Assembly (NCBI RefSeq): GCF_010731775.1
Contig: NZ_AP022590.1
Location: 2,046,001-2,110,000 of the forward strand
Reading direction: 5' to 3'
DNA length: 64,000 nt
Source of the DNA: Mycobacterium mantenii
GTDB lineage: Bacteria; Actinomycetota; Actinomycetes; Mycobacteriales; Mycobacteriaceae
The translations under genes and the position numbers were made by a program. Below the pieces are notes generated by a model. It ran no database searches. It was not told where the DNA came from and was given only the letters and a program-made list of their open reading frames with translations. Below, one piece after another: positions 34,897 to 43,438 of this stretch (positions are counted from its first letter, which is position 1; each line of letters begins with the position of its first letter).

Positions 34897-36060
34897 TCAC
34901 AGGAACGAATTCTCCTCAGTCAGGCCGATCTCCGGGAACGCCCCGAGCGCGAACGTCTCAATGTTGCCAAAACCCGTTCCGCCACCCACCGGGTCTTCCA
35001 CTCGCACCAACAGATCGCGCAACTGGTGCAATTTACGCGCGGTCGCAGGATCGTCACAGTCGTCGACATGGTTACCCTCGATCTTCAGGTCACCGACCCA
35101 CTGCCCCAGAACCCAGTCGTTCCAACCGTAATAGCCGCCAGTACCGAGATGGAAGCCAGTGTCGCCAGCCGCGGACAGCGTCAGCGGCCGCTTGGTGCCA
35201 TCGCCATCGATCAGTGTGATCGTCCCGCGCGTGAAACGTCGGTTGTCGTCGCGGAAGTGCAGATCTTGCTCCACGGCAGCGAAGCGGTGCGAACCACTGT
35301 CTTGATCCTGTTGCTCGGCTTGACACCGCGTGGACTCGAAACCAGGGCCCCGTTCCTGCTGGAAGAAAACGAATAACGAGTATTTTGTTCCGTCGTTACG
35401 GGACAGGGTCATTGGCAGCCAGGTCATCAGCATCTGCTTTACGTGGCGGCCGCCCCGCGGTAGTCCAGGAATGGGCTTGCCTACACCGGGGCGCAGGCCC
35501 CACGAGTGGTCGCGAACGGAAATCCACTCATCCGGCTTGATCTCAACACGCTCGCCGTGCAGCTGCGCCCACCCCGATGCGACGCCAATCTGGTGGTATC
35601 GCAACACATTATGAGTCACCCGGAATCCGTCGGGACTGCGGTCTGGCCAGGGATCCTCCAACGCCGCGGCGAAATCTCCCGTCATGACGACATCGAAGGC
35701 GATGGGCTGGTGCTCGTTTTCGTCAAGTCTGATACGGATGGAGCGCAGGGGTTCAACGACCTCGTAATGGATGGGTCCGACGTTGGTGCTAGCCGGATCT
35801 TGCGACAAACGACGGCCAGCGCGCACCGTCCACTGCTCGGTGCCCCGGCACAGCCCCGACGCGCCGTCGAAGACCCCGCGGTTGGTGTATTTGCCGATTC
35901 CCAGCACGACCTGCAGGGAATTGTCCCGGGCGTGCGCGGTCGTCCAGATTTTCTCCGTCCAAGACGGATCCGACTGGCTGACCGTCGCAAAAGTATCCAC
36001 GATCTGGTGGGTGAGGAGCTCGTCCTCTGGCACCAGACTTCCGTAGTTAGTGGACAACAC
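34897..36060 (-). CDS. Conserved hypothetical, likely CrtC/AttH-like double-lipocalin fold
   Basis: 387 residues from GTG 36060 with AAAGGTGAC upstream. The pattern EKIWTTAHARDNSLQVVLGIGKYTNRGVFDG and the strong SVRDHSWGLRPG motif near 190 are typical of the AttH/hydroxyneurosporene-synthase-like superfamily, where the DHxWG-like segment lines a ligand cavity. An acid-rich DLKIEGNHVDDCDD segment is near the end. No cofactor motif. Reaction, if any, unknown; hydration of an unsaturated lipid or steroid intermediate is a guess. Sits between the metal-dependent hydrolase and SDR genes on the same strand. Confidence 0.55.
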   Translation of the reverse strand: MLSTNYGSLVPEDELLTHQIVDTFATVSQSDPSWTEKIWTTAHARDNSLQVVLGIGKYTNRGVFDGASGLCRGTEQWTVRAGRRLSQDPASTNVGPIHYEVVEPLRSIRIRLDENEHQPIAFDVVMTGDFAAALEDPWPDRSPDGFRVTHNVLRYHQIGVASGWAQLHGERVEIKPDEWISVRDHSWGLRPGVGKPIPGLPRGGRHVKQMLMTWLPMTLSRNDGTKYSLFVFFQQERGPGFESTRCQAEQQDQDSGSHRFAAVEQDLHFRDDNRRFTRGTITLIDGDGTKRPLTLSAAGDTGFHLGTGGYYGWNDWVLGQWVGDLKIEGNHVDDCDDPATARKLHQLRDLLVRVEDPVGGGTGFGNIETFALGAFPEIGLTEENSFL

Positions 36061-36116
36061 CGATTGTCACCTTTCCGCAATGATGTTGGCCCGCAACGTT
36101 GTCGACGGTCACGTGT

Positions 36117-37052
36117 TCACATGCCATGTGTGTTCTCCGATGCACCGTAGAACGTCGTCATATCCGTGCCCCGCTCATACTCACGGATCCACGTGTCGAA
36201 CCAGTCGGGTAGGGGCTGGTCGGCCGGATCGTGGTTGGGGGTCTGCGACAAAAGCAGTCTCCACAGCATCGTTGCAAGTTGTCTGGTGGGTACGGCTTGA
36301 AACATCGTCGTCGATGAACCCGCGCGCGCACGCCGTCGACGGCCACCCGGACCCCGGTACTTCAGTTCCCGGGTCAGGGCCGACGCCAAGACCTCCTGAA
36401 CCGAGACTCCCCGGTCCTCGAACGGGACGTGTTCATCGAACGATGCCGCGATCTCTTGGCTCAATGCACCGACGTGACGGAACGTTTGGCGAATGCACCT
36501 CACCCGATGCCAGGGGGTCTTCGCGAGGTGGCGGTACAGGATCAATCCTGAACTGCGATGTTCGATCTCCTCCACGAAGTGCCACATCATCAACGACGCC
36601 ACTCGTCTGTCGCCTCCGTCGAACAGCGAATCACGATTGTCGAGAACAACTTTGAATAGCGGTGTGAAGGTGGCCTCGAGGTTGGCGACGTATGCGGCGT
36701 GAAACTCGACGGGTTGGTCTTCGATCAATTTGTCGTATGCGCGCACGCTGTTCTCGTAACACTCCTCCAGCCCGGGATACCGTTCGATGAGCGCCAGCAT
36801 GTGTTTGCGGTGAGCAGAGGCGTGCTGGGCCTCTTGACGCAGGAACGCCTCCGCCTCTTCGGCGATGGCGGGATCCTCGTCCAGCCGATCCTTTGCCTGC
36901 CGCAGCGCGGCGATGATGTACCTCTCGAACGGCACTGCGATGAACGTGAATGCGTTGCAAAACGCGGAGACGCTCGGATTGGCCGGCTGCCACAGGAACG
37001 GTACCGTCGCGTCGAACTCGAACGGCATCTTGCGGATAACCAGGTCTGTCAT
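36117..37052 (-). CDS. Predicted metal-dependent hydrolase (PF10118-like, ferritin-like ligands)
   Basis: 311 residues. Predominantly helical. Ligand-type motifs: EAEAFLRQEAQHASAH (E-x-x-H and a further His) near 65-85 and MMWHFVEEIEHRSSGL (E-x-x-H) near 155-170. This is the spacing of a diiron or dimetal four-helix bundle. PF10118 proteins are annotated as metal-dependent hydrolases, the activity is not well established. First gene of the reverse-strand unit. The TetR gene diverges 124 bases away, so it is the obvious regulator. Confidence 0.75.
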   Translation of the reverse strand: MTDLVIRKMPFEFDATVPFLWQPANPSVSAFCNAFTFIAVPFERYIIAALRQAKDRLDEDPAIAEEAEAFLRQEAQHASAHRKHMLALIERYPGLEECYENSVRAYDKLIEDQPVEFHAAYVANLEATFTPLFKVVLDNRDSLFDGGDRRVASLMMWHFVEEIEHRSSGLILYRHLAKTPWHRVRCIRQTFRHVGALSQEIAASFDEHVPFEDRGVSVQEVLASALTRELKYRGPGGRRRRARAGSSTTMFQAVPTRQLATMLWRLLLSQTPNHDPADQPLPDWFDTWIREYERGTDMTTFYGASENTHGM

Positions 37053-37161
37053 TGCTGTGTGCCTCCACTGCGCCGGTTTACAGCGCTAACCCAACTCGTC
37101 ACGCAGGAGTACCGGACGGCCGAGACGTCGGGTAGAGTTAGTGTGACATTTGACCGCTTAT

Positions 37162-37175
37162 ATGTAAAGGTTGGC
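37162..37175 (+). promoter_or_regulatory. Shared leader ATGTAAAGGTTGGC, copy 1
   Basis: ATGTAAAGGTTGGC directly before the TetR start ATG at 37177; the same 14 bases occur at 38555-38568 before the APH-like ATG. It contains the AAGG ribosome binding site. Upstream GACAT (37145) makes a weak dyad with ATGT. Confidence 0.55.
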
Positions 37176-37176
37176 G

Positions 37177-37743
37177 ATGCCGACTCGATTGCCTCCGAAC
37201 GCCGAAAGCTCGACGCGGCGGCGCATCCTCGCCGCCACCTTCGTTGTGCTCGCACGCAGCAGCCGGAAAGACTTGATGCTGTCGGAGGTGGCCGCCGAAG
37301 CCGGCATCTCGCGACCGACGCTTTACCGGTACTTTCCCTCGAAAGACGCTCTGCTGGATGCTTTCGGGCTTTACGAACAGGACAACTTCGACGCGGGAAT
37401 GGCGAATGCGGTGGCCGGCCTGAGCGGGTCGCAACGACTCGATGCCGCATTGCAATTCATCGTGGACTTCCAGCACTCCTATTCGCTGGGCTTCCTTGTC
37501 GACGTCGAACCGGAGTTTGTGCTGGCGCAGATGCGTCGGGTGATCCCGCTGCTCCATGACCGCGTCGCACGCAACATCCCCGGGAACAATGCCGAGATCG
37601 CGGCCGCCACGGTAGTGAGCGTGGCGGTGTGCCACTACCTGGTGGGTGGAAACGATCGCAATAGATTCCTGGCGGAATTGCGCCATGCAGCGGGTCTGGA
37701 CGCAACGGACGGCCGAGGCGCCCGTCCGGTGGCCAGCGCTTAA
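37177..37743 (+). CDS. TetR/AcrR family transcriptional regulator
   Basis: 188 residues from ATG 37177, AAGG 8 bases upstream. A TTG two codons earlier is possible. DNA-binding domain: RRRILAATFVVLARSS-SEVAAEAGISRPTLYRYFPSKDALLDAF. The rest is the helical ligand domain. Its end overlaps the stop of the hydrolase pseudogene by 4 bases. Divergent from the metal-dependent hydrolase. Likely regulates the 34-41 kb island; TTTACAT...ATGTAAA dyads near 38550 are candidate sites. Confidence 0.88.
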   Translation: MPTRLPPNAESSTRRRILAATFVVLARSSRKDLMLSEVAAEAGISRPTLYRYFPSKDALLDAFGLYEQDNFDAGMANAVAGLSGSQRLDAALQFIVDFQHSYSLGFLVDVEPEFVLAQMRRVIPLLHDRVARNIPGNNAEIAAATVVSVAVCHYLVGGNDRNRFLAELRHAAGLDATDGRGARPVASA

Positions 37744-38469
37744 TCGTTTTGCAGCCAGCGGCAGACAACCTCGGCGACGCGGGCGGGCTGCTCGAGGTGC
37801 AGAAAGTGGCCGACTCCGTCGAGCAATCGAAAGGACGACCCAGGGGCGGGTAAGTGTGCCGCTACGTCGGCGAGCAGTTCGGCGCCGATGGCTCCATCAT
37901 CCGTCCCGTGGATGTACAGAGTGCGCACAGGCGGCGCGGTCATCGTGGCGACCGCCTCGGCCACGGCCTCGGGGTCGCCGAACTCGACGTTGAACGACGC
38001 CCGGTACGGGCTGACCATCCCCCCGATCGTCGCCTCGGTCGCCACCGCACGCAGCCGGGCGATGTCGTCGGTGGCGTCGTAGCCCGGGGACCAATCCGCC
38101 CACAACGACTCCCAGAAACCCGGTTGCAGCAATGCGAATTCGGCGAGACCGACCTGCTGAATGAACCAGATGTAGAAGGACCGCTTGAGTTGCTGGTAGC
38201 TGAACATCGATTCGCCGAGGGCATTAGTCGGCGGAACCGCCAGGGTGACCAATCGGGCGTAGGCGCCGGGGTCGGACACGACGGCACCATATCCGGCATG
38301 GGCACCCCAGTCGTGGCCGATCAGAACCGACCCGGAACCCCCGGTCAACAAGCATCGGTCCGAGATGTCGCCACGTATACGGAGTGTCGGGAAAGCCGTG
38401 GACCAAGACGGCCAGCGGACGCGTCACGTCGTCGATGTCGCCGAAGATCAGCGGACTCAGACCAGCCAA
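37740..38469 (-). pseudogene. Alpha/beta hydrolase, broken by an internal deletion and frameshift
   Basis: Two pieces in different frames. The N-terminal piece (38469 down to about 38328) reads PLIFGDIDDVTRPLAVLVHGFPDTPYTWRHLGPMLVDRGFRV, the oxyanion loop included. The C-terminal piece (from about 38351 down) starts at LTGGSGSVLIGHDWGAHAGYG, i.e. directly at the nucleophile elbow, and goes on to HGTDDGAIGAE and DGVGHFLHLEQP. In intact relatives 25-35 residues lie between RGFRV and the LIGHDWG elbow. So bases near 38350 were lost together with the frame. The nucleophile (Asp in HDWGA), the acid and the His are all present in the downstream piece. Confidence 0.8.
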
Positions 38470-38535
38470 TGCATGCTCCTCGAGTGACTCGCCCTGCGCA
38501 TTACATCAGATCCGCGCTGCGTAATCCTTGTGTAC

Positions 38536-38561
38536 TTTACATCCGTGTCATGACATGTAAA
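38536..38561. promoter_or_regulatory. Dyad TTTACAT-N12-ATGTAAA
   Basis: TTTACAT at 38536-38542 and ATGTAAA at 38555-38561 form a perfect 7-base inverted repeat over a 12-base spacer, just before the APH-like gene. ATGTAAAGGTTGGC from 38555 on is identical to 37162-37175. A TetR dimer operator is plausible. Confidence 0.55.
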
Positions 38562-38569
38562 GGTTGGCT

Positions 38570-39619
38570 ATGGCTGGACTAACGCTTGCCCATCGCGATC
38601 TCGCGGCAACGCGCGAGCGGTTGGAGCGCTGGTTCATCGATAAGTCTGGTGACGACGTCACGTTGTCCGACCTGACCGTGGCCAACCAGTCCGGCGGTTG
38701 GTCGAGTGAGAGCCTGGTGACCACCGTGACGGATGCGGAGGGTCGCCGCGACGTCATAGTGCGGATTCCGCCCGCGGGCGGCGGACTTTTCGCCCAATAC
38801 GATCTCGAAAGCCAGGCTCGAACTCAGGACCTGGTGCGAGGCTACGGTGTTGCCACGCCGAGTCCGCTTGTCTACGAATCGGATACCGCTTGGATCGGGT
38901 CGAAATTCCTGGTGATGCCCCGAATCCCTGGACATATTCCCGGTGACATGACCTACGCCCGCAAAGGCTGGCTGCGTGACGCGGATGTCACCTTACAGAG
39001 ACGCGTGCATGACTCGTTCTTGGCGACCCTTGCTGCGCTGCAACAGATTCCACCAGAGGAAGCGTCGTGGCTGGTTCGCCCTACCGGGATGGGTCTCGAC
39101 GCAGAGCTGGCTTGGTGGCGTGAATACATGATGTGGGGCGCCGACAACCAGGTGCCCGAGCTGCTGATCGACGCGTTCGACTGGCTAACCGACCATATCC
39201 CTGAGGATCCCCCTGAGTCCCGCTTGTGCTGGGGCGACGCGCGAATGTCCAACGTGATATTCGACGACGCCGGCAATATCGCCGCGGTGTTGGACTGGGA
39301 ACAGGCTTGCCTGTGTCCGGCCGAGGCCGACTTTGCATGGTGGCTGGGTACCCGGCGGCAGATGCTGGCGGTACACGGTATCGACGCCGACCCCGAGTTG
39401 CCAGGCTTCGACAGCATGGACCAGGTGATCGGCCGCTACGAGGAGATGATCGGCCGCCGCTTGGTCGACCTGGACTGGTATGAGCATTTCGCGATGGTCC
39501 GTATTGGATGCTGCACACTGCGCATCCAGGTGCTGTTACAGGGCATGGGCCAGCCCGATCACTTCCTCACTCGCGCAACGCTTTTGCCGGCTTGGACCGT
39601 AGAGGCGATCCGTGCTTGA
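38570..39619 (+). CDS. Aminoglycoside-phosphotransferase-fold kinase (ACAD10-type)
   Basis: 349 residues from ATG 38570, AAGG 8 bases before. Kinase-like lobes: GGWSSESLVTTV with the glycine loop, VIVRIPPAGG with the Lys-equivalent, LCWGDARMSNVIFD with catalytic Asp and Asn (HxD replaced by WGDxxxxN), and VLDWEQACLCPAE with the metal-binding Asp (DxxD/DFG equivalent). This subgroup, related to the N-terminal part of ACAD10/11, phosphorylates hydroxyacyl or choline-like substrates in lipid catabolism rather than antibiotics. Overlaps the FAD-monooxygenase gene by 8 bases. Confidence 0.83.
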   Translation: MAGLTLAHRDLAATRERLERWFIDKSGDDVTLSDLTVANQSGGWSSESLVTTVTDAEGRRDVIVRIPPAGGGLFAQYDLESQARTQDLVRGYGVATPSPLVYESDTAWIGSKFLVMPRIPGHIPGDMTYARKGWLRDADVTLQRRVHDSFLATLAALQQIPPEEASWLVRPTGMGLDAELAWWREYMMWGADNQVPELLIDAFDWLTDHIPEDPPESRLCWGDARMSNVIFDDAGNIAAVLDWEQACLCPAEADFAWWLGTRRQMLAVHGIDADPELPGFDSMDQVIGRYEEMIGRRLVDLDWYEHFAMVRIGCCTLRIQVLLQGMGQPDHFLTRATLLPAWTVEAIRA

Positions 39620-41162
39620 GGCCGTGGGCAGGCGCGGCGCGGCACCGTCCGTCGCGATCATCGGCGGTGGATTTGCCGGCATCGCTGCGGCCGTCAATCT
39701 CGCAAAAGCCGGTCTGCACGATTTCACCGTTTTCGAGAAGTCGAGCGATCTCGGAGGCACCTGGCTGGACAACCGCTATCCAGGCGCGGAGGTCGATGTC
39801 CACTCGGTGCTGTATTGCTTCTCATTTCACCCGCACGACTGGAGTCGTACCCACGCCCGTCAGGCCGAATTGCACCGATACCTCGAGGGCGTTGTCGACG
39901 AATACGGGCTGAGGCTGCACTTCCGCTTCAACACTGCGGTCGAGGAGGTCCGCTGGGACGACGACTCAAGTGGATACGTGTTGCGTACAGCCGATGGCCG
40001 GCTGCGGACCTTCCGCGCGGTAATCAGCGCAGTCGGAATGCTCAACGTGCCCAACTACCCCACTTGGCCGGGACTCGACAGCTTCGCCGGGCCCAAGCTG
40101 CACACCGCGCGATGGGAGCTAATCGAACTCGCGGGCAAGAGAATTGCGGTGGTCGGAACCGGATCGAGCGCGGCACAGGTGGTTCCCGCGATCGCGCGCG
40201 TGGCCGAGCGCGTGGTCCTGTTTCAGCGCGAGCCGGGATGGATCCTGCCCAAGCCCGACCGGGACCTGTCCGCTGACGAGCGGGCGCGGCTGCGCCGTCC
40301 ATGGACTCGTCGTCACGAGAGACTGCGGCAGTTCTGGCTTCTCGAAATCGGGCAACTGTTCGGCGCGCTACACCGGCCGGGGACCAAGATCAATTCGCTT
40401 GCGGAGGCACGTTGCCGCAAATACATCGCGGACGTGTTCAAAGATCACCTCGAGCTGGCCGAGGCCGTCACGCCCAAATATCCCTTTCCCGGAAAGCGGC
40501 CGGTTCTCACCAAAGACTTCTATCCGGCGTTGTTGCGGGAGAACGTCGAGCTCGTTCCGCACGCCGTGCAATCGGTCACCGCGAACGGCGTCGTTGATGT
40601 ACGCGGGGTCGAACACGCGGCCGACGTGCTAATCATGGCGACCGGGTTTCAGCCGGCGCATTACCTTGCTTCGTACCGGGTCGTCGGCCGTTCCGGTCGG
40701 ACATTGCACGAGTTCTGGGCTGGTGAACCGCAGGCATTCGCCGGGATCACGGTGCCGGACTTCCCGAACTTCTACATCCTGTACGGCCCGAATACCAATG
40801 GCGGCGAGATAGTCTCGGCACTGCAGCGTCAGGCCGAATTCGCGGTGCGATCGATCAAACGACTGCGCGACACGGATGTCGCCGCAATCGAGGTCCGGCC
40901 GTGGTTCTACCGCCGCTATAACCAATGGGTACAAAGCGCGCTCGCCAAGACGGCCTGGGTAGGGTCCAACAACTACTACAAGTCACCGTCGGGCCGTGTG
41001 GTCACACAATGGCCATATGGAGCGATCGTGTACGCCACGGTGACGAAGCTTTTCGGTCGGCTGTCCGAGAAGACCTATCGGCGCCACCTCCGGCGTGTGA
41101 GCAGTACTAATGGCAGACAGCGAATCAGCGCCGTTCCTGGCGGCGGCTCACCGGGGCGGTGA
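39612..41162 (+). CDS. FAD-dependent monooxygenase, Baeyer-Villiger type
   Basis: 516 residues from GTG 39612, within the end of the kinase gene. FAD site VAIIGGGFAGIAAAVNLAKAG (GxGxxG) and GGTWLDNRYPGAEVDV, typical for class B flavoproteins. The fingerprint region FAGPKLHTARWE corresponds to FxGxxxHTxxW, and a second Rossmann site VVGTGSSAAQVVPAIA binds NADPH. ATGF near 340 and the PNTNGGEIVSALQRQ loop also agree. Likely inserts oxygen into a ketone or steroid side chain. It is the last gene of the island operon. Its tail overlaps the small reverse gene at 41125 by 38 bases. Confidence 0.88.
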   Translation: MLEAVGRRGAAPSVAIIGGGFAGIAAAVNLAKAGLHDFTVFEKSSDLGGTWLDNRYPGAEVDVHSVLYCFSFHPHDWSRTHARQAELHRYLEGVVDEYGLRLHFRFNTAVEEVRWDDDSSGYVLRTADGRLRTFRAVISAVGMLNVPNYPTWPGLDSFAGPKLHTARWELIELAGKRIAVVGTGSSAAQVVPAIARVAERVVLFQREPGWILPKPDRDLSADERARLRRPWTRRHERLRQFWLLEIGQLFGALHRPGTKINSLAEARCRKYIADVFKDHLELAEAVTPKYPFPGKRPVLTKDFYPALLRENVELVPHAVQSVTANGVVDVRGVEHAADVLIMATGFQPAHYLASYRVVGRSGRTLHEFWAGEPQAFAGITVPDFPNFYILYGPNTNGGEIVSALQRQAEFAVRSIKRLRDTDVAAIEVRPWFYRRYNQWVQSALAKTAWVGSNNYYKSPSGRVVTQWPYGAIVYATVTKLFGRLSEKTYRRHLRRVSSTNGRQRISAVPGGGSPGR

Positions 41163-41340
41163 AGCCCTCGGTGTCGTCGAAGAAAGCCCATTGCCCCTCG
41201 TCGTTGACCTCCATGCGCCAACCCAGCTCGGTATTGCCGCCAACCGAGTTGACGAACCAGGCGTGCGCGGCCTCCGCGTTGGCAAAATTCTTCGCCGCGA
41301 CGACCCGGCCATGTGGGTCGATAACGCGAAACTCAGGCAT
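41125..41340 (-). CDS. Small conserved hypothetical protein
   Basis: 71 residues from ATG 41340. The frame is open about 11 codons further upstream. It has an FRVIDPHGRVVAAKNFANAEAAHAWFVNSV segment and a later GWRMEVNDEGQWAFFDDTEG, which look like a compact single domain of alpha/beta type. No family known to me. Convergent with the FAD-monooxygenase gene, upstream of htpG. A low-confidence but plausible gene. Confidence 0.55.
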   Translation of the reverse strand: MPEFRVIDPHGRVVAAKNFANAEAAHAWFVNSVGGNTELGWRMEVNDEGQWAFFDDTEGFTAPVSRRQERR

Positions 41341-41408
41341 GGGATCTAAGTATCCCTGCCAGCGCGTTTTCAATCCCAGAAATCGCCCATTTGCCGGTGA
41401 ACGCTGGG

Positions 41409-43334
41409 TTACACCGTGCGGGCCAACCGGTGGGCGAGGATCTCGGCAAACCTCGCCGGATCGTCAAGCGCGCCGCCTTCGGCAAGAAGCGCTGTGCCGT
41501 AAAGCAATTCCGCGGTCTCCGCGACCGACGGATCGTCTCTGCGGTCCTGGTGCGCTTGGCGCAGGCCGGTGACGAGCGGGTGGTTGGGGTTGAGTTCGAG
41601 AATTCGCTTCCCCACCGGAATGTCCTGCCCGGACGCACGGTACATGCGGGCGAGCGCCGGGGTGATCCCGAAGGCATCGGTGATCAGGCAGGCGGGCGAG
41701 TCCGTCAGGCGGGTGGACAACCGAACCTCCTTGACGTGGTCGGTCAAGGTGTCCTTGAGCCAGGCGAGCAGGTCGGCGAATTCCTTCTGCTGTTCCTCAC
41801 GCTCGGCCTCGCTCTCGTCGCCGTCGGCGCTGAGGTCCACCTCGCCCTTGGCGATCGACTGCAGCGGCTTGCCGTCGAACTCCGTCACGGTGCCCACCCA
41901 CACCTCGTCGACCGGGTCGGTGAGCAGGAGCACCTCATAGCCCTTGGCCTTGAACGCCTCGAGGTGCGGCGACTTCAGGATCTGCTGACGCGAGTCGCCC
42001 GTGGCGTAGAAGATCTGCGTCTGACCCTCCTTCATGCGCTCCACATATTGGGCGAGCGTGGTGGCCTCCTCTTCGCTGTGCGTCGAGGCGAATGAGGAGA
42101 TCTGCAGCAGCGTCTCCTGGTTGTCGAAGTCCGACAGCAGGCCCTCCTTGACGACCCGGCCGAATTGGGTCCAGAAGGTCCGATAGTCGTCCGGGCGCTC
42201 GGACTGCAGATCCTTGATCGTGGAGAGAACCTTCTTGGTCAACCGGCGCCGAATCGCCTTGATCTGCCGATCCTGTTGCAGGATCTCGCGCGACACGTTG
42301 AGCGACATGTCCTGCGCGTCAACGACCCCCTTGACGAACCGCAGGTATTCGGGCATGAGCTCGTCGCAGTCGCCCATGATGAACACGCGCTTGACGTACA
42401 GCTGGATCCCGGTCTGGCCGTCCCGGTTGAACAGGTCGAACGGGGCGTGCGACGGGATGAACAGCAGCGCCTGGTACTCGAAGGTGCCCTCGGCCTTCAT
42501 CGCGATGACCTCGAGCGGGTCGTCCCAGGCGTGCGCGACGTGCTTGTAGAACTCCTTGTACTCCTCCTCGGAGACTTCGTCTTTTGGCCGGGCCCACAGA
42601 GCCTTCATCGAGTTGAGGGTTTCGGTCTCGATGGTGACCGTTTCCTCGCCGCCCTCTTCGGTCGCGGGGGTACGGCGCTCGACCTCCATCCGGATGGGCC
42701 ACGCGATGAAGTCGGAGTACTTCTTGACCAGGCTCCTGATCTTGAACTCCGCGGTGTAGTCGTGCAGCTCGTCCTCGGCGTCCTCCGGCTTGAGGTGCAG
42801 GATGACCGAGGTTCCCTGCGGCGCCCCGTCGACGGATTCGATGGTGTAGGTGCCCTCGCCGCTGGATTCCCACTTGGTGGCGTCGCTCTCGCCGGCCTTG
42901 CGGGTGAGCAGTTCGACCTTGTCGGCGACCATGAAACTGGAATAGAAACCGATACCGAACTGGCCGATGAGTTCCTCTGAGGCCGCGGCGTTCTTGGCCT
43001 CGCGCAGTTGCTTGCGCAGCTCGGCGGTACCGGACTTGGCCAGCGTGCCGATCAGATCGACCACCTCGGCGCGGGTCATCCCGATGCCGTTGTCGCGGAT
43101 GGTCAGGGTGCGCGCGCCCTTGTCCACATCGATCTCGATGTGCAGGTCGGAGGTGTCGACGTCGAGGTCCTTGTTCCGGAACGCTTCAAGCCGCAGCTTG
43201 TCCAAGGCATCGGAAGCGTTAGAGATCAACTCCCGCAGGAATGAGTCCTTGTTGGAGTAGACGGAGTGGACCATCAGATCCAGCAGTTGGCGAGCCTCTG
43301 CCTGAAATTCCAACTGCTCGACGCGTGCGTTCAT
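41409..43334 (-). CDS. htpG: Molecular chaperone HtpG (Hsp90)
   Basis: 641 residues from ATG 43334 with GAAGGGAA upstream. The frame extends to 43706 but that part is unrelated. The N-terminal ATPase domain has LISNASDALDKLR, IRDNGIGMTRAEVVDLIGTLAKSGT and IGQFGIGFYSSFMVADKV, the Hsp90 Bergerat fold. Middle domain with FNRDGQTGIQLYVKRVFI and SLNVSREILQQDR. The C-terminal part runs to LSTRLTDSPACLITDAFG and the end. Very close to 647 residues, the M. tuberculosis length as I recall. Heat-shock chaperone, single-gene unit. Confidence 0.96.
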   Translation of the reverse strand: MNARVEQLEFQAEARQLLDLMVHSVYSNKDSFLRELISNASDALDKLRLEAFRNKDLDVDTSDLHIEIDVDKGARTLTIRDNGIGMTRAEVVDLIGTLAKSGTAELRKQLREAKNAAASEELIGQFGIGFYSSFMVADKVELLTRKAGESDATKWESSGEGTYTIESVDGAPQGTSVILHLKPEDAEDELHDYTAEFKIRSLVKKYSDFIAWPIRMEVERRTPATEEGGEETVTIETETLNSMKALWARPKDEVSEEEYKEFYKHVAHAWDDPLEVIAMKAEGTFEYQALLFIPSHAPFDLFNRDGQTGIQLYVKRVFIMGDCDELMPEYLRFVKGVVDAQDMSLNVSREILQQDRQIKAIRRRLTKKVLSTIKDLQSERPDDYRTFWTQFGRVVKEGLLSDFDNQETLLQISSFASTHSEEEATTLAQYVERMKEGQTQIFYATGDSRQQILKSPHLEAFKAKGYEVLLLTDPVDEVWVGTVTEFDGKPLQSIAKGEVDLSADGDESEAEREEQQKEFADLLAWLKDTLTDHVKEVRLSTRLTDSPACLITDAFGITPALARMYRASGQDIPVGKRILELNPNHPLVTGLRQAHQDRRDDPSVAETAELLYGTALLAEGGALDDPARFAEILAHRLARTV

Positions 43335-43438
43335 GAGATTCCCTTCGACAACATGACGTTCTAAATTTAGCGAGTTGTGTGCCAGCGGTGTGCGGTGGAC
43401 CCGTGCTGTTCGGCGGCCGCCGGCTCTAGGCTGAACGC

